From NCBI GenBank assembly GCA_013350335.1, contig CM023540.1, positions 48,962,552-49,026,551 of the forward strand: DNA of 64,000 nucleotides, read 5' to 3'. Below are positions 37,201-49,660 of the stretch, one piece after another. Position 1 is the first letter of the stretch. Each line of letters starts with the position of its first letter. The notes beneath the pieces were generated by a model. It did not search any database and was not told where the DNA came from. It worked only from the letters and a program-made list of their open reading frames with translations. A program made the position numbers and the translations under genes. Source of the DNA: Chimonanthus salicifolius. Taxonomy: Eukaryota > Streptophyta > Magnoliopsida > Laurales > Calycanthaceae.

Positions 37201-39700
37201 CTCAGAAGAAAATATGGAGAGATTTAGATGGAAGATAAGCTCGATAATGGACTATCTAGGGCATGCAAATAGAATTAGATCAATGCAACCTTTTGGGATT
37301 TTCAAATTAGACAAATAGAATGATAACATGATACAATATGATAAATTAAAGCACAAGTAATTTGAAAAGATGAGAAGAGATGGAGAGAATAAACCCAGCA
37401 TTTTAACAAGGTTCGACTCCCTGCCTACATCTTCATCCCAAGCTCCAATCCACTAATTGTTCTCCTTCACGAGTGAAGAAAAAACTATTACACCTTGCCC
37501 TTTCCTAGGCTTGAGCAGGACCTTTTACACCTTGCCCTTTCACAGGCTCGAGCATGACCTTCTCACTAACCTCACCAGGGCACTTCCAGGCCCCTTACAA
37601 ATTTCCTCTCAGAAAAAGTCACACACACATTTGAAGCGCATGAATAACTCTCAACAAAAATAAAATGATAATTTAGAGTTACTCAATATGATGAGATGGT
37701 TCAAGGAAAGGATATTAAACTTATGGTTTTTCCTAGAGTCTTTGTACTAAGGTTGCGGTATCTCTCTCTTTCTCTCTCAAAAGGTAATTTGGACTTACAT
37801 TAATGCTGCAATATATAGTGATTTCAAATGTGTTACCATTGCAAGCATTAAAATGAGCAAGAATAATACCATTGCCGCCGAATAGTCCTAGCTATATAAC
37901 ATTTTGAATTTGGCGACAGGACGGTGGTTTGCAAAGTTTGTGTCGTCGGTTGGCTGTTAGAGACCAAGACTGATTTATAGTCAAATGTTCAGTCCAATGG
38001 TTAACAGAGTAACTTGTCGACTGGTAGGCTATCAAAGACAAATACTAAAATGCAGTCAATCATGCAGTTAATCATGCAGTTAACAGTTAACAGAGTAACA
38101 ACCGATGACTTGTTATCCAAGACCAAAATATGTATACAATCAATATGGATATCCAATGGTTACCAGTATGACAGTTGATGGTATCCACTATGTTGACTTT
38201 AAAACAATCAGGTTCATAGTCGACAAAAAGATGTTTTGTAATACCCCGTCCTGCTATGGGCGGGTTATCTCTGAAATTACTCACAAAACTCAAACAATGA
38301 TATCTCAGGTAAAAAAAAAAATTGAAATGGGGAAACTCCTTTCCCATCACACTAACATCTATGGCACATGACGTATGCCACAAAATAAAATAATACCCAA
38401 GATTATCAAACCTAAAGTAATAATGTGTCAACTCAACTTTATTACAGTCATCCAACAAGAATGCAATACAAGTTCTCAATACATCAAAGTTCTCTCAAAG
38501 CAAAAATAGGGAAAACAAAGTGACTAAAACCGTACTTCTGCTCTTAAGCCTGATCAAGGGCTCTGCCTGACCCCTCCACCACGGGAGTGCTTGAAAGGTA
38601 AGGGAGTGAACTCAACATGCGCAGCAAGAGAATAAGCATATATTACATGCTACCAAACACAACCCATAATAAGCATGAAATTCCTACGTGTATGACTGCT
38701 CCAACGTGCACCAACAAGCTAGTACACGAACCAGCGTCTAACATGCCTCGGGCAAACCTACCAATCAACCCTAGGGCAACTCTGGGTGACTCACACAACC
38801 ACACAGAATCCATGTCTAACCACCCCAAATATAAGTGGCAACAAGCACACAACAAACCATAACCACGAGTTGTACTCACATACGTCGTCTCCCCATCAAC
38901 ACATAGATGACCTCTAGGCCCGCTAGTCTGACCGTCAGGAGATCCACATTGTCCCAACCTCGTGTCATAAGGACAGTATTGTGAGTCATAAAGCATTGAT
39001 ATCTTGGTCAGCGCCCAAGCAACGTCGTGGACTCCCACAAGCCTGACAACCAAATGCTTAAGCGGCCTAGAATAACCATGGTCTCTCCATCAATGCTTAA
39101 GCGGCCTCAGAGGCTCCCACTCATTTGACCGTCAAGAGACATCCATACAACCTACATGTCAACTCATAGGCAGGCCTCATGGGCTCCTACCCGTTTGACC
39201 AACCGAAGTACCTCCGTCTCAACGCCTAAGAGGCCTCAGGGGTTGTTGCTCGTTTGACCAACTGGAGTTGGACCATGGCTACACACTAGCCTCTTAAATA
39301 ACAACCCTCAGGTGTTATGGACCTTACGACCAGACTAAGGTTCACTCAACCATCCCGAGGACACCATTAAATCGACTAACGCCCAACCGTAGGGAAGTAT
39401 ATCTCATCACATCCTGTGGTCCATTCACGATACTCGAAACAGCCCACACCCTAAGTACCTAACCTGTACTAAGGGAGTCTCTAACACCTGATGTGACTTA
39501 GTGAACATGCCTATCAGCATTACAACTCACCATGGGCTACACCCACATGCATTACATCTACATCTACACATGTTACAATAGTCAATAAGCACATCGAGTT
39601 AAGCATGGCATGACAGGTATACAACATCTAATATCTATCACATGCATCTCTAACATAATCATCATGTTATAACATAACCACACCACATGCTATTCTACAG

Positions 39701-41416
39701 TGAAAGTTCCCTTGTGCTAGAACCTGATTATCCTTAGAGGGAGAGGGTGAATAGGATAATCTCCAAATTTGTATTCTTTTCAAATTTTACTCGAATTAAC
39801 AACAATTTAAAGTGAGGAATTAATCAATATTATTCAAGTGCTTATGTGTGAACAAGAATTATGCACAATTAAGCAAAATCACACAATAAGCTCTAACACC
39901 ATGAACACAAGATTTATAGTAGTTCGGTTTAAACAAACCTACATCCACTGATGAGACTCACCCAACTTTGGGTTATCTCTAAATTCACTAAGTGGGGAAT
40001 TACACCCACATTAATAGAATTGGACTTCCACCTATGCAATTGATTGGGAATTTCACTCAATTCATATCCCTCTATTTTTTATAGTGGTTCAAGATTAAAT
40101 GCCTCTTTAGTCCACTTCACAAGATAAGATGATTTAAAAATAAATCAAACTAAGCCCTTGCCTTTGAAACTTTTCAATGTGTAGATGTGCTTCTTTAATC
40201 TATCCCAATGTGATGTCGTATGAAGACGTTGATGCCATGTAGAGCAATCACAATCCTTGGGAGAGTATCTAGAAAATTGGGTTACCGATATCTATCCTAG
40301 AAGATGGTTTAATCCTTCTCTTTTAAGTCTCAATCTAAACTTATTGGATACTTGAATGATTTGCAAATGTTTTGCCAATAGAGAATAAACCACTAGTTTG
40401 CCTTTGGTGTTTGAGAGTTTAACATAAGTAGATGCAGATCATAAATACTCTCCAAGGGATCCTTAAATTCTCCAAACAATTTGGTATTGATAGAGGCAAA
40501 AAGAATTTTCACAACACAGTAACCCACGATTGATCGTACACTGGTGATCAATCATCTGTGTTCGAAAGTGACTTCCACCAATCCAACTGTTGAGAACTAA
40601 ATGCACAGTAACGACACAAAATGGTCACACGCGATTGATCACCCATGCGATTGGTCATGATCATCCCTTGGCGATAGATCAAGGGTTGGCGATAGTATCG
40701 GCCTAAGGCTATCCTGTCTTAACAGTGCCTTGCCAAAACAAACCTCATCCGAACCCAGGGCGATGGGTCATGGACCCGATGTCTCGGTCCTGTCTCCAGT
40801 GATTGGTCGTGCGTCCGATTGATTGTGATAGATTCCTCATGAAGGGTCGTCACCTGACGATTGAATTGTCCTGAGACCAAACTGTTTTCATAGGCCTTGT
40901 TCAAAATAGAACATTGTTAAGTCCAGCCGATTGATCGTGTGTCCGATTGATCGGTCATGTCTCAGTGATGATCGTATTCATGATAGATCGTCTTGAGACC
41001 AGAGTTGTTTGACAAACCATTCCAACCAGAATCTTCAATTCCCAGGACGATGCATCGCTACACCATGAATGGTCGTCCTCTGTCAATGTGATAGGTCACC
41101 AACACGATGTATCGCCATGAAAGCAATTTCAATAGTTCCATTGGTTCTGATTTGGTGTCAAACACTCTCTAGGCATGATTGATTAACCAGATATGATATC
41201 TAAGACTAGGCAAAGTCATCCTAAGGTGTGGGTTCCACTGTAAGTCTTCTATGGCCGAATTACATTCCTTGATGTCCATACACATGTTGATTTGTTGAGT
41301 CTTCAAATGTCAACCAACACTTGAGTCTTGATTCTTGAGCTTCTCTCTTCAAGGCAATGCTTCACCTAAGTTACAGAATTGACAAATAGGTGACTCGGCA
41401 AGCCGGAGTACTAACA
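39701..41416 (-). mobile_element. SIRE-type solo LTR (1.7 kb)
   Basis: It aligns with the LTRs at 3925-12880 and 57238-58717. The plus strand starts TGAAAGTTCCC, as at 3925, and ends GGCAAGCCGGAGTACTAACA. The flanking 5-mers TACAG and TAAGG agree at only three positions, so the TSD is weak. It is inserted in the gypsy-like LTR and carries its own palindrome array (40530-41120). Confidence 0.78.
40530..41120. repeat. CGATTGATCG-type palindrome array
   Basis: Variants of GATTGATCG, GATCAATC and CGATNGATC recur about every 20-40 bp, interspersed with CGAT-rich spacers, in the same part of the SIRE-type LTR as the different arrays of its two relatives. Confidence 0.75.
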
Positions 41417-41959
41417 TAAGGCAATCAGGATGTTATCACCGAATATCAAACAAGATACACAAATCGTATTATATACAGTTGACATAAGTACACTTGAATG
41501 GATCACCTACCACATAATCATCTAACAGTTCCCTTACCAAGTGGCTCGTAACACAAAGGGTTCTGTTCACAGCAATCTATGTCCAAATTATCATGATATT
41601 ATAATGATATGCTAAAGTAATGTGTTAAGTCCCCTCATCTAGATTGGAGAAGCAGTGAAGTGATAAGGGGAAGTCCTACATAGCGGGAGAAGGATTGCAC
41701 GAAAACATGGGAAAAACACCTTAAAACAAACCCAGGAAAATACTGGCGAGCCTAGGGCTCACCAGTGAACCTAAAAGCTACACACTGCTACCAAACCTCC
41801 AAAAGTTGACTCGGAGATCTACATATCTCACAGAAATCCGGAAACGTAGTAACGGGATGTTACAAGTTTATTGATCGACAGTTTGGTCCTAACAACATAT
41901 TCACTTATATATGGTCTTGCACATCCCTCTTAATATTCTATAGTTTGGATTGAAACCGA

Positions 41960-42190
41960 ATGTTGAATTACATTGTTCTATGTAGTTTCAATGGTTTAGA
42001 AAAGAAGCGAAGGTTGTGGTCTTACATAGTTCCATATCACTATTCAATGGTTTGGAACTGCAGCTGTGGTTGTGGTCTTACACTGTTCTACTTGATATTC
42101 AATGATTTAGAACATAGGCCAAGGTTGTGGTCTTACACAGTTCCATATAATGTTCAATGGTTTGGAACTAAGGCCAAAATTGTCTAGGAA
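41960..42190 (+). repeat. About 61-bp imperfect tandem repeat
   Basis: Nearly four units of roughly 61 bp containing TTGTGGTCTTACA and TTCAATGGTTTGGAAC. Each unit can pair GTTCCA with TGGAAC. The 75-codon open frame across it is a by-product of the repeat. Confidence 0.8.
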
Positions 42191-42729
42191 CCCGATTAAG
42201 TGAGTCTCAAGTTTGTGTCCAAGGTCTTATCCAAATAGGTAAGTTGAGCCACCGTATTCATGATATGAGTAACTTTACAAAAGTACCAACACTCAAGGCC
42301 TAAAACTACCCCAACATAGGCTTCAACTTGTCATTCAAATGATCTTCAATATTCTTCAAGTCTCAAGTCTCATCTTCGTATTCATTTAGCCCTTCTTGAT
42401 CTTCAATATGATGCTTTGTTATTCATGGGCTTTTCTTCAATCTTCTTCTTTATAAGCCTGATAGATCATTATTGTATGGTTTGCTATTTGCAGGTTGGAA
42501 TCTTCAATTCATGAGTCATGTGGTCTTCAATTTGCTTGACTCAGCCTTTTTCTTGCACTCTGATCTTTTGTATCTATTGGCATAGAATGGCTTTGATTAA
42601 TATCCAATATGTGTCTCTTTTGTTCTAAAGATATTATGCTAAAACACATATGTTAGCCAGTTACATCAATTATTTTGTTGTCATCAAACATCATAGTTAT
42701 AGGATAAAACTCTTGGAGCTAACAGTGCC

Positions 42730-45700
42730 CCAAAACAGTAGAAAAATAAATATATAAAAAAAAAGAGAATGCAATCGGGCCGAAATTGCACACACGATCA
42801 TGGTCCGTCGCAGCGCGACCTGGTGGGCCCATTACGAAATGATACATTGTGGGTGCAATGTACCGGTTCTCTCCCAACGAATACATAGAGGCTGATACGC
42901 CACATATCGAATATTTTTTTTACCTTGACATCAAACTCAACCTGATTTTTTCTAAAGCTGAAGCTGGCCAAGATCAAGTTGCAACTTCAATGAATGTTTG
43001 GGCTTTTAAGATAATGAATTTAATGACTTTCAATACTTCCATTCCTACATTGATGGAGGATTTTTTTAAATTAGATTATATATTTTCACTAGTTTAATTG
43101 TTGTATGTTATTGTATCAGTTGTTTTTGTCTTACTTTATCATATTATCCTACACAGACCTTGGCACAAGACCCATTAAATGGGGTGGTGGTCTATAGGAA
43201 AGGTATTTGTTTGAGTATAAGGCCCTCTGAAAATCATCTTAATTAGATCAATTAAATTATGTTTTTTTATCGTAGTAGAGTTCAAAGATTAAGAATATAA
43301 TTTAAACTGAGCAAATGTTAGAAAGCTTAAAAACATAGTTTGATTTTTGTCAATTCAAGTGATTTTTGGGGAACACGTACTTAAAAAAAGAAAAAAATCT
43401 TTCTCAGAGATTCATTATCACTCTATTTAATGAATCTTAGATGTTCAATACAATACGATACACACTAATGTGAAATGATCATTTCACATCTTTAACTACG
43501 CGTTCTATCGAATATTTTTTATCAATAAATGATTATAAAACTAAAAGAAAATAATAAAAAATGAACCACACACATTCCCGTATCGACTGAAATACTTGTG
43601 CTGTGGTGCACCAACATCTAAGTCGTCGATCTCGAAGCCTCTGTCTTCTCATCTTCCTTCTTTCTACAAATATCTTTCCTTACTAAAAATAGTTAATAGT
43701 AATCGAGATGTTATACTGTTTTTGAATTTCAACTTGCAATTCTATCCTTCCCCTTAAGGCTCTGTCTCCAAAGTTCCAACCATACCAGTTCAATTTTAAA
43801 TTTCATCCAAGAGTCAACAGCACACCTTAATACTGTATTAATCCCAAAAGATGGTTATAATATATGAGTAACTTTAATAAGATTCAGTTGTCTTCCTATA
43901 AAAGAATAAAAAATGATAATGCCATGGGTGGATGAGTCAAGTATGTTATGTTGGATTAATTATACTGAGTTTTTTAATGATGAAGAAACATATTAGCCTT
44001 CATCTCTCTCTGAATACGAGAGTATTAGATAAAATTTTAGATGCACACAGGCCCCTATAAACTATGGGCATTATGCTGAAGCAATTAGATCATGGGCCAT
44101 TTTCAACATGAAACGGAGTGTTAAATATTACTGTCCAAACTATTCGTTTCAATTACATGAATAAAAATGATCGATATAGTAAAATTTCATTAGAATAACA
44201 TAATTATTTTAAATAGAATTAAATCAACATATTCTATTCCCAACCTTTTTTTTTTTAATTTAGATTGCTAGAAAGGATTCTCTGGTGCTCTAAATCTAAA
44301 TAATTTATAGTCCCACTGACTACCAACTGGACATGGATCAATTCGCAAGTCAATTGGTCATTTCAAGCATTTAAGAAATTATTGAATTTTTATAATTATT
44401 AATTCATCCATGAATTGTCTACGTGATAGTGGCCTAGTGGGTGATTGATGAGACTATAAATTATGATGTGACTGGGCTAGACGAAGCAATTTGATCCTGT
44501 TCTTCACAAAGGGGACAAAGTTTGGCTATGCCCAACTCACAAGGAAGGGCCTGAAAGGGGAGATGGGTGGAAAGGTGCACCACGTGGTCCAGCAGAATCA
44601 CCCATAAATAGTCCTCGTCTTCGTACTAATTTGCCATTAGAATTAGGCTTATTAGAAGTGATTAAACTAAAATAGAATAGTTAACATCCATCTCTACGGA
44701 CCATGTGATCAAACTACAATTGGGTACTTCACATTCCAATCCCGATCTTTGATACAACCCCTTGCGATGAAAGTTTTTGGAACTTGTCAATGCTCCCCTG
44801 AATCAAGGTCAAATGAAAGTGACACCATGACCGGAAAAGAGAAGCTAGATTTCGCGACTACGCCTTATGGAAACCAGTGGCTCGAAGAGTGCCAAATTTC
44901 TGTTGGGGAAGGGGAGCAGTTGTTTTGGAGATGCCAGAGTGAATGTTAGGAGTGAGATCCACCCTACGTTGAAAATATTTGAAAGGTTGAATAAATCATT
45001 ATGAGTTCTATCAAAGAGTTGAAAATGGAGTCCGGTAAATCATCTTTTATGATCAAAATATAACCACTAGATAATGTCTTTATCTGTGATGCCCAATCCA
45101 AAGTTTGTCTTGGGTCCTTTGGAGCCCAAGGGATGGGGTCCATTCTATGAGAGAAAAGTCAGGTCAATTGAATGTTTTAAAAGTATGAGGATCAACTGTC
45201 AAAATGTGGGTAATTTTTTATAGATTTTTTTACTGAACAGTGAAATCAGCTCGAGAAGATGGGTTCAATTTGGGTAGAGATCTAATTTATAAGAAATAGA
45301 TGAGTGTCAGAGGGAGAGATTGTCGGGCCCCTGAGGCCCGGCGTGGGAGTCCAAGTGTTGAAGTCACCCATGGCAACATCGCCCAAATGAACTAATTTCA
45401 TAAGGATGCATCAAATGGTCATAAAAAGGGTTGGATCTATGTTTAAAAGAAATAAACAACAATTTCAATGGTTTTGATTTACCATGAAATGGACCCCACA
45501 TAGAATTCTTGCGCTTATGCATTTTGTAGTTTTATCCAAACAAACGAATAAACGGTCGCTTTTGGTGGTGGAATATGAGTTAAATCAGATCATCTTAAAT
45601 CCTAATTTTACAGCATAAAATTCAAAAGCTCAATTAGCATGTAAACTGCTTTCTGTTTTCTCCTATTCAATGTTGAACAGTCATAAGCATGCAAATTTGA

Positions 45701-45854
45701 TGGGGGACAGTATGTGAAAGAGTTGGAATGGTCTTAGGTAGAACACAACCAATTGCATTATCAAGGTCTTTCTCTATTTAGTGGAGTCGTGGTGGGCAAG
45801 GGTGGGCCAAGATAACAAGTGTCGTGACTAGAATATGCAATCTTTGAGATTGCA
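42730..45854. other. Intergenic DNA, no recognised gene
   Basis: Frames at 42849-43097 (82 codons) and 44749-44949 (66 codons) encode nothing I recognise and lack supporting context. The region is AT-rich with no element ends detected, apart from a GC-rich patch at 42778-42830. Confidence 0.4.
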
Positions 45855-45859
45855 TAGCT

Positions 45860-46236
45860 CGTTAGAGAACTATGACTTGATAATATTTTTAAGGTAGGAC
45901 TCACTTTTAAAATCCAGCCGTTGAAAGAAGGGTGTCTCAAGTATTTATTGGTTTCTCAAATTAACCAATGTGGGACTTTTTGTCACTTTACACCTGCCTT
46001 CACGTGCAGCTGGACCCTACGACTGCATGTGAAATTTCAGACCCACCCTCATGTACAGCTAGACCATATGGGTGCACACGGAACCTACTCTAATAGCATG
46101 TTAGAAAACCATTACTTGATAACATTCTTGAAGTATCACTCGAAAAAAATAGCCGTTGAGAGATGGGTGCATCAAGTGTTATATGAAGTCATTGGTTTCT
46201 CAAATTAACTGATGTGGGACTTTTTGTCACCTCACA
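45860..46236 (-). mobile_element. Miniature LTR element (TRIM), 377 bp
   Basis: Direct repeats 45860-45992 and 46099-46236 (133 and 138 bp) share blocks such as AGCCGTTGA and TGTGGGACTTTTTGTCAC. Minus-strand ends are TGTGAGGTGAC...TTCTAACA. A primer-site-like TGCTATTAGAGT directly follows the right LTR on the minus strand (9 of 12 match to TGGTATCAGAGC), and a purine stretch GAAGGCAGG precedes the left one. Flanks TAGCT and CAGCT are a TSD with one mismatch. It lies about 700 bp upstream of the receptor kinase start codon. Confidence 0.82.
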
Positions 46237-46448
46237 CAGCTGAACACTTAGCAACATGCCATGAGTAATATGCAACTGGTTCATGCTGCCATGGATTATC
46301 AAAAACTAGTGATCATCCATATGGTAATTTTCTTGAGTTAAGTACTTACTGAGTTCTTAGAGCCAGCGCGCTTCAACTGATTCATTGAGTTTCCAACATC
46401 CGAGTTTACCCAACACAAGGTTTGGAAGTAAATGGTACTTCTCATTTT

Positions 46449-46455
46449 TATAAAA
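46449..46455 (+). promoter_or_regulatory. Candidate TATA box of the receptor kinase
   Basis: TATAAAA about 200 bp upstream of the candidate 5' UTR donor site, at a plausible position for the kinase gene. No other promoter evidence. Confidence 0.35.
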
Positions 46456-46649
46456 CTTCGTTGTCTTGACAAGTGTTCCTCCATGGGGATTATCTTCCTT
46501 TACTTTCAATGCTGATCAATTCTCTCCTTCTTCTTTTTGAAGAAGGATTCTAGATCTGCATTGCATTTTGATCATTCCAGCCAACAAGTTATAGTAAAAG
46601 TTTCTCCTACTACTACTGGAAGATCTGTTCACTTCAGCTGCCCTTTGTG

Positions 46650-46889
46650 GTAAGTCTTCATGTTTCATGATCCTTGAAACTACAAAGCTTTTAATAACTT
46701 AGACATTCACATCTTACCACTAAGTCTGAATGTTTGAAGCTCAGTAAGAAATTTCTCAGCTAGTTCAAGCACACCATTAAGATTGATCTTGTTAGATGTA
46801 CCTTGAAAGAAATGGTAGTCACTTCTTGCAAAGTATTTTTTTTTTTTTGTAATGCAGCTAATCTGGTTTAAGGGTCTCCTCTGTTGCAG
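46650..46889 (+). other. Candidate 5' UTR intron of the receptor kinase
   Basis: A strong donor (TTTGTG|GTAAGT, GT at 46650-46651) is followed by two good acceptors: T-tract plus GTAATGCAG ending at 46857, and CTCCTCTGTTGCAG ending at 46889. A third, CCATTTTCAG at 46950, is also possible. All lie upstream of the ATG, so splicing would affect only the leader. The exact acceptor is undecided. Confidence 0.45.
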
Positions 46890-46959
46890 TTATATCAGTA
46901 GAGACAGATCTTTTTCAGAGAAAAGTTCTTGAATTCAATCCATTTTCAGAAATCTGGTG

Positions 46960-48982
46960 ATGGATGCTTTTAGAGTTTTCCTACTAGCACTCTTCTTCAG
47001 CTCTGTAGTTTCAGTGAAAGACAGAAGCTTCATCTACAATGGATTTCAACATGCCAACATGAGCCTCTCAGGTGCCTCATTCATTAAACCAGATGGCATC
47101 CTAATTTTAACAAACGATTCAGCCAAACTCCTTGGTCATGCATTCTATCCCAATCCATTTCAATTCAAAGACAATGACAATGGTTCTGTTGCCTCCTTTA
47201 GCACCACTTTTGTTTTCTCTATTTGTCCTAAATATCCCGACCTCGGAGGCCATGGCCTCGCCTTTGTCATGTCCTCTAGCAAAGAAATGAAAGGATCTCA
47301 ACCACTCCAGTACTTGGGCCTTCCTAATTTCACAAGTACTAGTAACTTCTCATATCAAATAATTGCAGTTGAGTTTGATGTCGTCCAAAATGTGGAACTC
47401 TTTGATATCAATGATAACCATGTTGGCATAGATATAAACTCCTTCATTTCCAATGTATCTTCCCCTGCAGCATACTTCTCTGGTAACATGCCCAAACACA
47501 AGCAGTCAATCAACCTAAAGAGTGGAAGTTCTATTCAGGCATGGATAGAGTACAATAGCTTTGAAAAGGTGCTGAATGTGACACTCTCTCCTTTGGGTAT
47601 TTCAAGATCGAATTGGCCCCTGATATCGTTTCCTGTCGATCTTTCACTGATATTCAGTGAGTATATGTATGTTGGCTTCTCTGCTTCAACAGGTATAATA
47701 ACAGGCACTCACGATGTGCTTGGTTGGAGCTTCAGGATTGGAGGGAGCACACAGGATTTAGATCCATCAAGGCTCCCAGCTCTCGATCCACCTCGCAAGA
47801 TGGTTAATAGGAGAGTCTTCGGTGTTGGGATTTCTCTGGCTTGCATTACTTTGATTTTTTTGGTGATCTCAGGAACCTACCAAGTCGTGCAGCGGATGAG
47901 GAATGCTGATGAGGTTTTAGAAGCCTGGGAGGTTGAGCATGGAGCTCGCCGATTCGACTACTCAGAGCTCTATGCTTCCACAAGAGGATTCAGAGAGCAA
48001 AATCTAATTGGGTGTGGTGGCTTTGGGAGTGTCTACAGGGGGTTGGTCCCCAGCACAGGCCTTGATGTTGCAATCAAGCGAGTCGCTCATGACTCTAAAC
48101 AGGGAATGAGGGAGTTTGTCGCGGAGATAACTAGCGTGGGAAGGCTGAGGCACCGGAATCTTGTGTGGCTCCATGGGTGGTGTCCGCCGGAAGGACAAAC
48201 TATTACTTGTCTATGATTATGTCCCAAATGGAAGCCTTGACAAGCTCTTGTTCTACGACTCTAATAAACATCTGACTTGGGAACAAAGGTATAATATATT
48301 GAAAGGAGTTGCAAAAGCCTTGTTATATCTCCACGAAGAATGCGAGCAAAGGGTGGTGCATAGGGATATCAAGTCCAGTAATATTCTCATAGATGCAGAC
48401 CTCAATGCCAAGCTTGGAGATTTCGGCCTTGCCAGGACCTATGGGCATGACATCCATCCTCAGACAACCCACATTGTGGGGACACTGGGGTACCTTGCTC
48501 CTGAGCTTACAAGGACAGGGAAAGCTACTACAAGGACAGATGTGTTTAGCTTCGGCACACTCATGCTAGAAGTGGCATGTGGAAGGCGGCCGATTGAGCC
48601 CCAGAAAAGTGCGCAGGAGTTGGTATTGGTAGACTGGGTGAGAGAATTGCATTCGCGAGGAGAGGTAATGAAGGTTGTGGACAACAAACTTGATGTGTAT
48701 GACCCAGAAGAAGTGGAGCTTGTGCTTAGTCTTGGATTGCTATGTTCTCATCCACTTCCTAATTATAGGCCTAACATGAGAAGGGTAGTGCAGTTTCTCT
48801 TTGGAGATGCTACTCTTCCTCCTCTGCCCATAGATGTTCATCGTGAGATTCCCAGTTTGGCAGCTGAATTTTCGGATGTCTGCATCGACTCTGATCCTTC
48901 ATCATATAGAATAGCCTCTTCCAAGACTACTTCAAGTTTCTCCAGCTTTGACAATAAAATCATGGGGAAGTCTAGCATGTAG
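46960..48982 (+). CDS. L-type lectin receptor-like kinase, one-base frameshift
   Basis: Plasma-membrane receptor kinase: extracellular legume-lectin domain, one membrane span, cytosolic Ser/Thr kinase. The ATG at 46960 is the first after an in-frame stop (46930). Residues 1-19 look like a signal peptide; 21-258 are the lectin domain (STTFVFSI, GGHGLAFVMS, VEFD 137-140, NHVGID 153-158, VLGWSF); about 286-308 is the membrane span; the kinase starts near 344. Visible motifs: GCGGFG loop 351-356, Lys373 in VAIKRV, Glu389, HRD 467-469, DFG 487-489, APE 513-515. One extra C in the CC at 48184-48185, after Cys408, shifts the frame; uncorrected, translation stops at 48216 (418 aa). Corrected length is 673 aa, normal for the family, which is usually intronless as here. 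The GGHGLAF loop has His where sugar-binding legume lectins have Asp. Many family members act in defence or stress signalling; the ligand is unknown. Confidence 0.92.
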
Positions 48983-49655
48983 ATCGGCTTACTGAAAAAA
49001 AAAAAAAAGGAAGAAATATCTATCCTTCTGTTGTTTTTCGTTGCTGCATTGACAATTGCTTCCTTGTGAAACTTGAAAATAGCTGTTTTGTGTGCTGAGT
49101 CTTTTCTCTCGCATTTCCAAATGCAATACTCGCTCTGTTGAATTACAAGTTCTGTGGTTGTGATAAGAGAGAAAATTCAAGGCATGTGAGATTTTCTGCT
49201 GTTCATGTATGAGATAACTAGCCGTGAATGTCTTAATTTCTCTCTGCACATTTTCAGACAGGAACCTATTTACATGTTTTTATTATCTCAAATTTTTCAC
49301 GAATATTAAATTAATCACCAAGTCAAAAATAGCACCAAATGACATATTTAGAGGTAACTGATTGCAAAGTTTCAAAATTTCTATTCTGATTCTGCAATTT
49401 TGAAAATAATTCAAATAGATAAAAATCCTGAAATGAATGCTACTAGAATCATTTATAGTCAGCACAAGCGACGATATGAACAGTCGAACACTTGGAACCA
49501 CTGGCACATTATTCATTCACCTTCATATTCTTCAATAGCCTATTGTCACCCTTGATCTGGATAAACATTACCCAGTCATCATACCATGACTCTAAGTGGC
49601 CGTCCAAATCTCATTCAATCTATCAAGTATCAAGTCTCGTAATCAAACAAAGGTT
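48983..49655. other. 3' flank of the receptor kinase
   Basis: Likely 3' UTR and intergenic DNA. An A-run begins 13 bp after the stop (48996-49008). No canonical AATAAA was found immediately downstream, and no further gene is visible. Confidence 0.5.
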
Positions 49656-49660
49656 CTATT

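Larger units (their letters stand above)
38237..41864 (-). mobile_element. Gypsy-like long solo LTR, minus strand, interrupted
   Basis: On the minus strand it starts TGTAACATCCCG (41864) and ends GGACGGGGTATTACA (38237), the same ends as 19488-22899. Flanking 5-mers TGTTT (38232-38236) and AGTTT (41865-41869) match at four of five. The region around 38590 is the complement of the predicted acceptor block of the LTR at 60227 (CTTACCTTTCA). Net length without the SIRE-type insertion is about 1.9 kb, shorter than its relatives, so it is internally deleted. Noncoding. Confidence 0.8.
37200..42724 (-). mobile_element. SIRE-like solo LTR hosting a second nest (left end approximate)
   Basis: The right end ...GAGCTAACA at 42724 reads TGTTAGCTCC on the minus strand, like the SIRE-type LTR starts elsewhere here. 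The body (37380-38236 and 41870-42724) is noncoding, with LTR-like text such as TTTGTTGTCATCAAA. The LTR at 38237-41864 interrupts it. The left boundary could not be fixed and no TSD was identified, so the extent is inferred. Confidence 0.5.

Noticed and set aside
38087..38479. 130-codon minus-strand frame
   Set aside because: It spans the LTR boundary at 38237, so it joins two unrelated sequences.
46957..46959. GTG as start codon of the receptor kinase
   Set aside because: The ATG immediately after it (46960) is the normal plant start; nothing supports non-ATG initiation.
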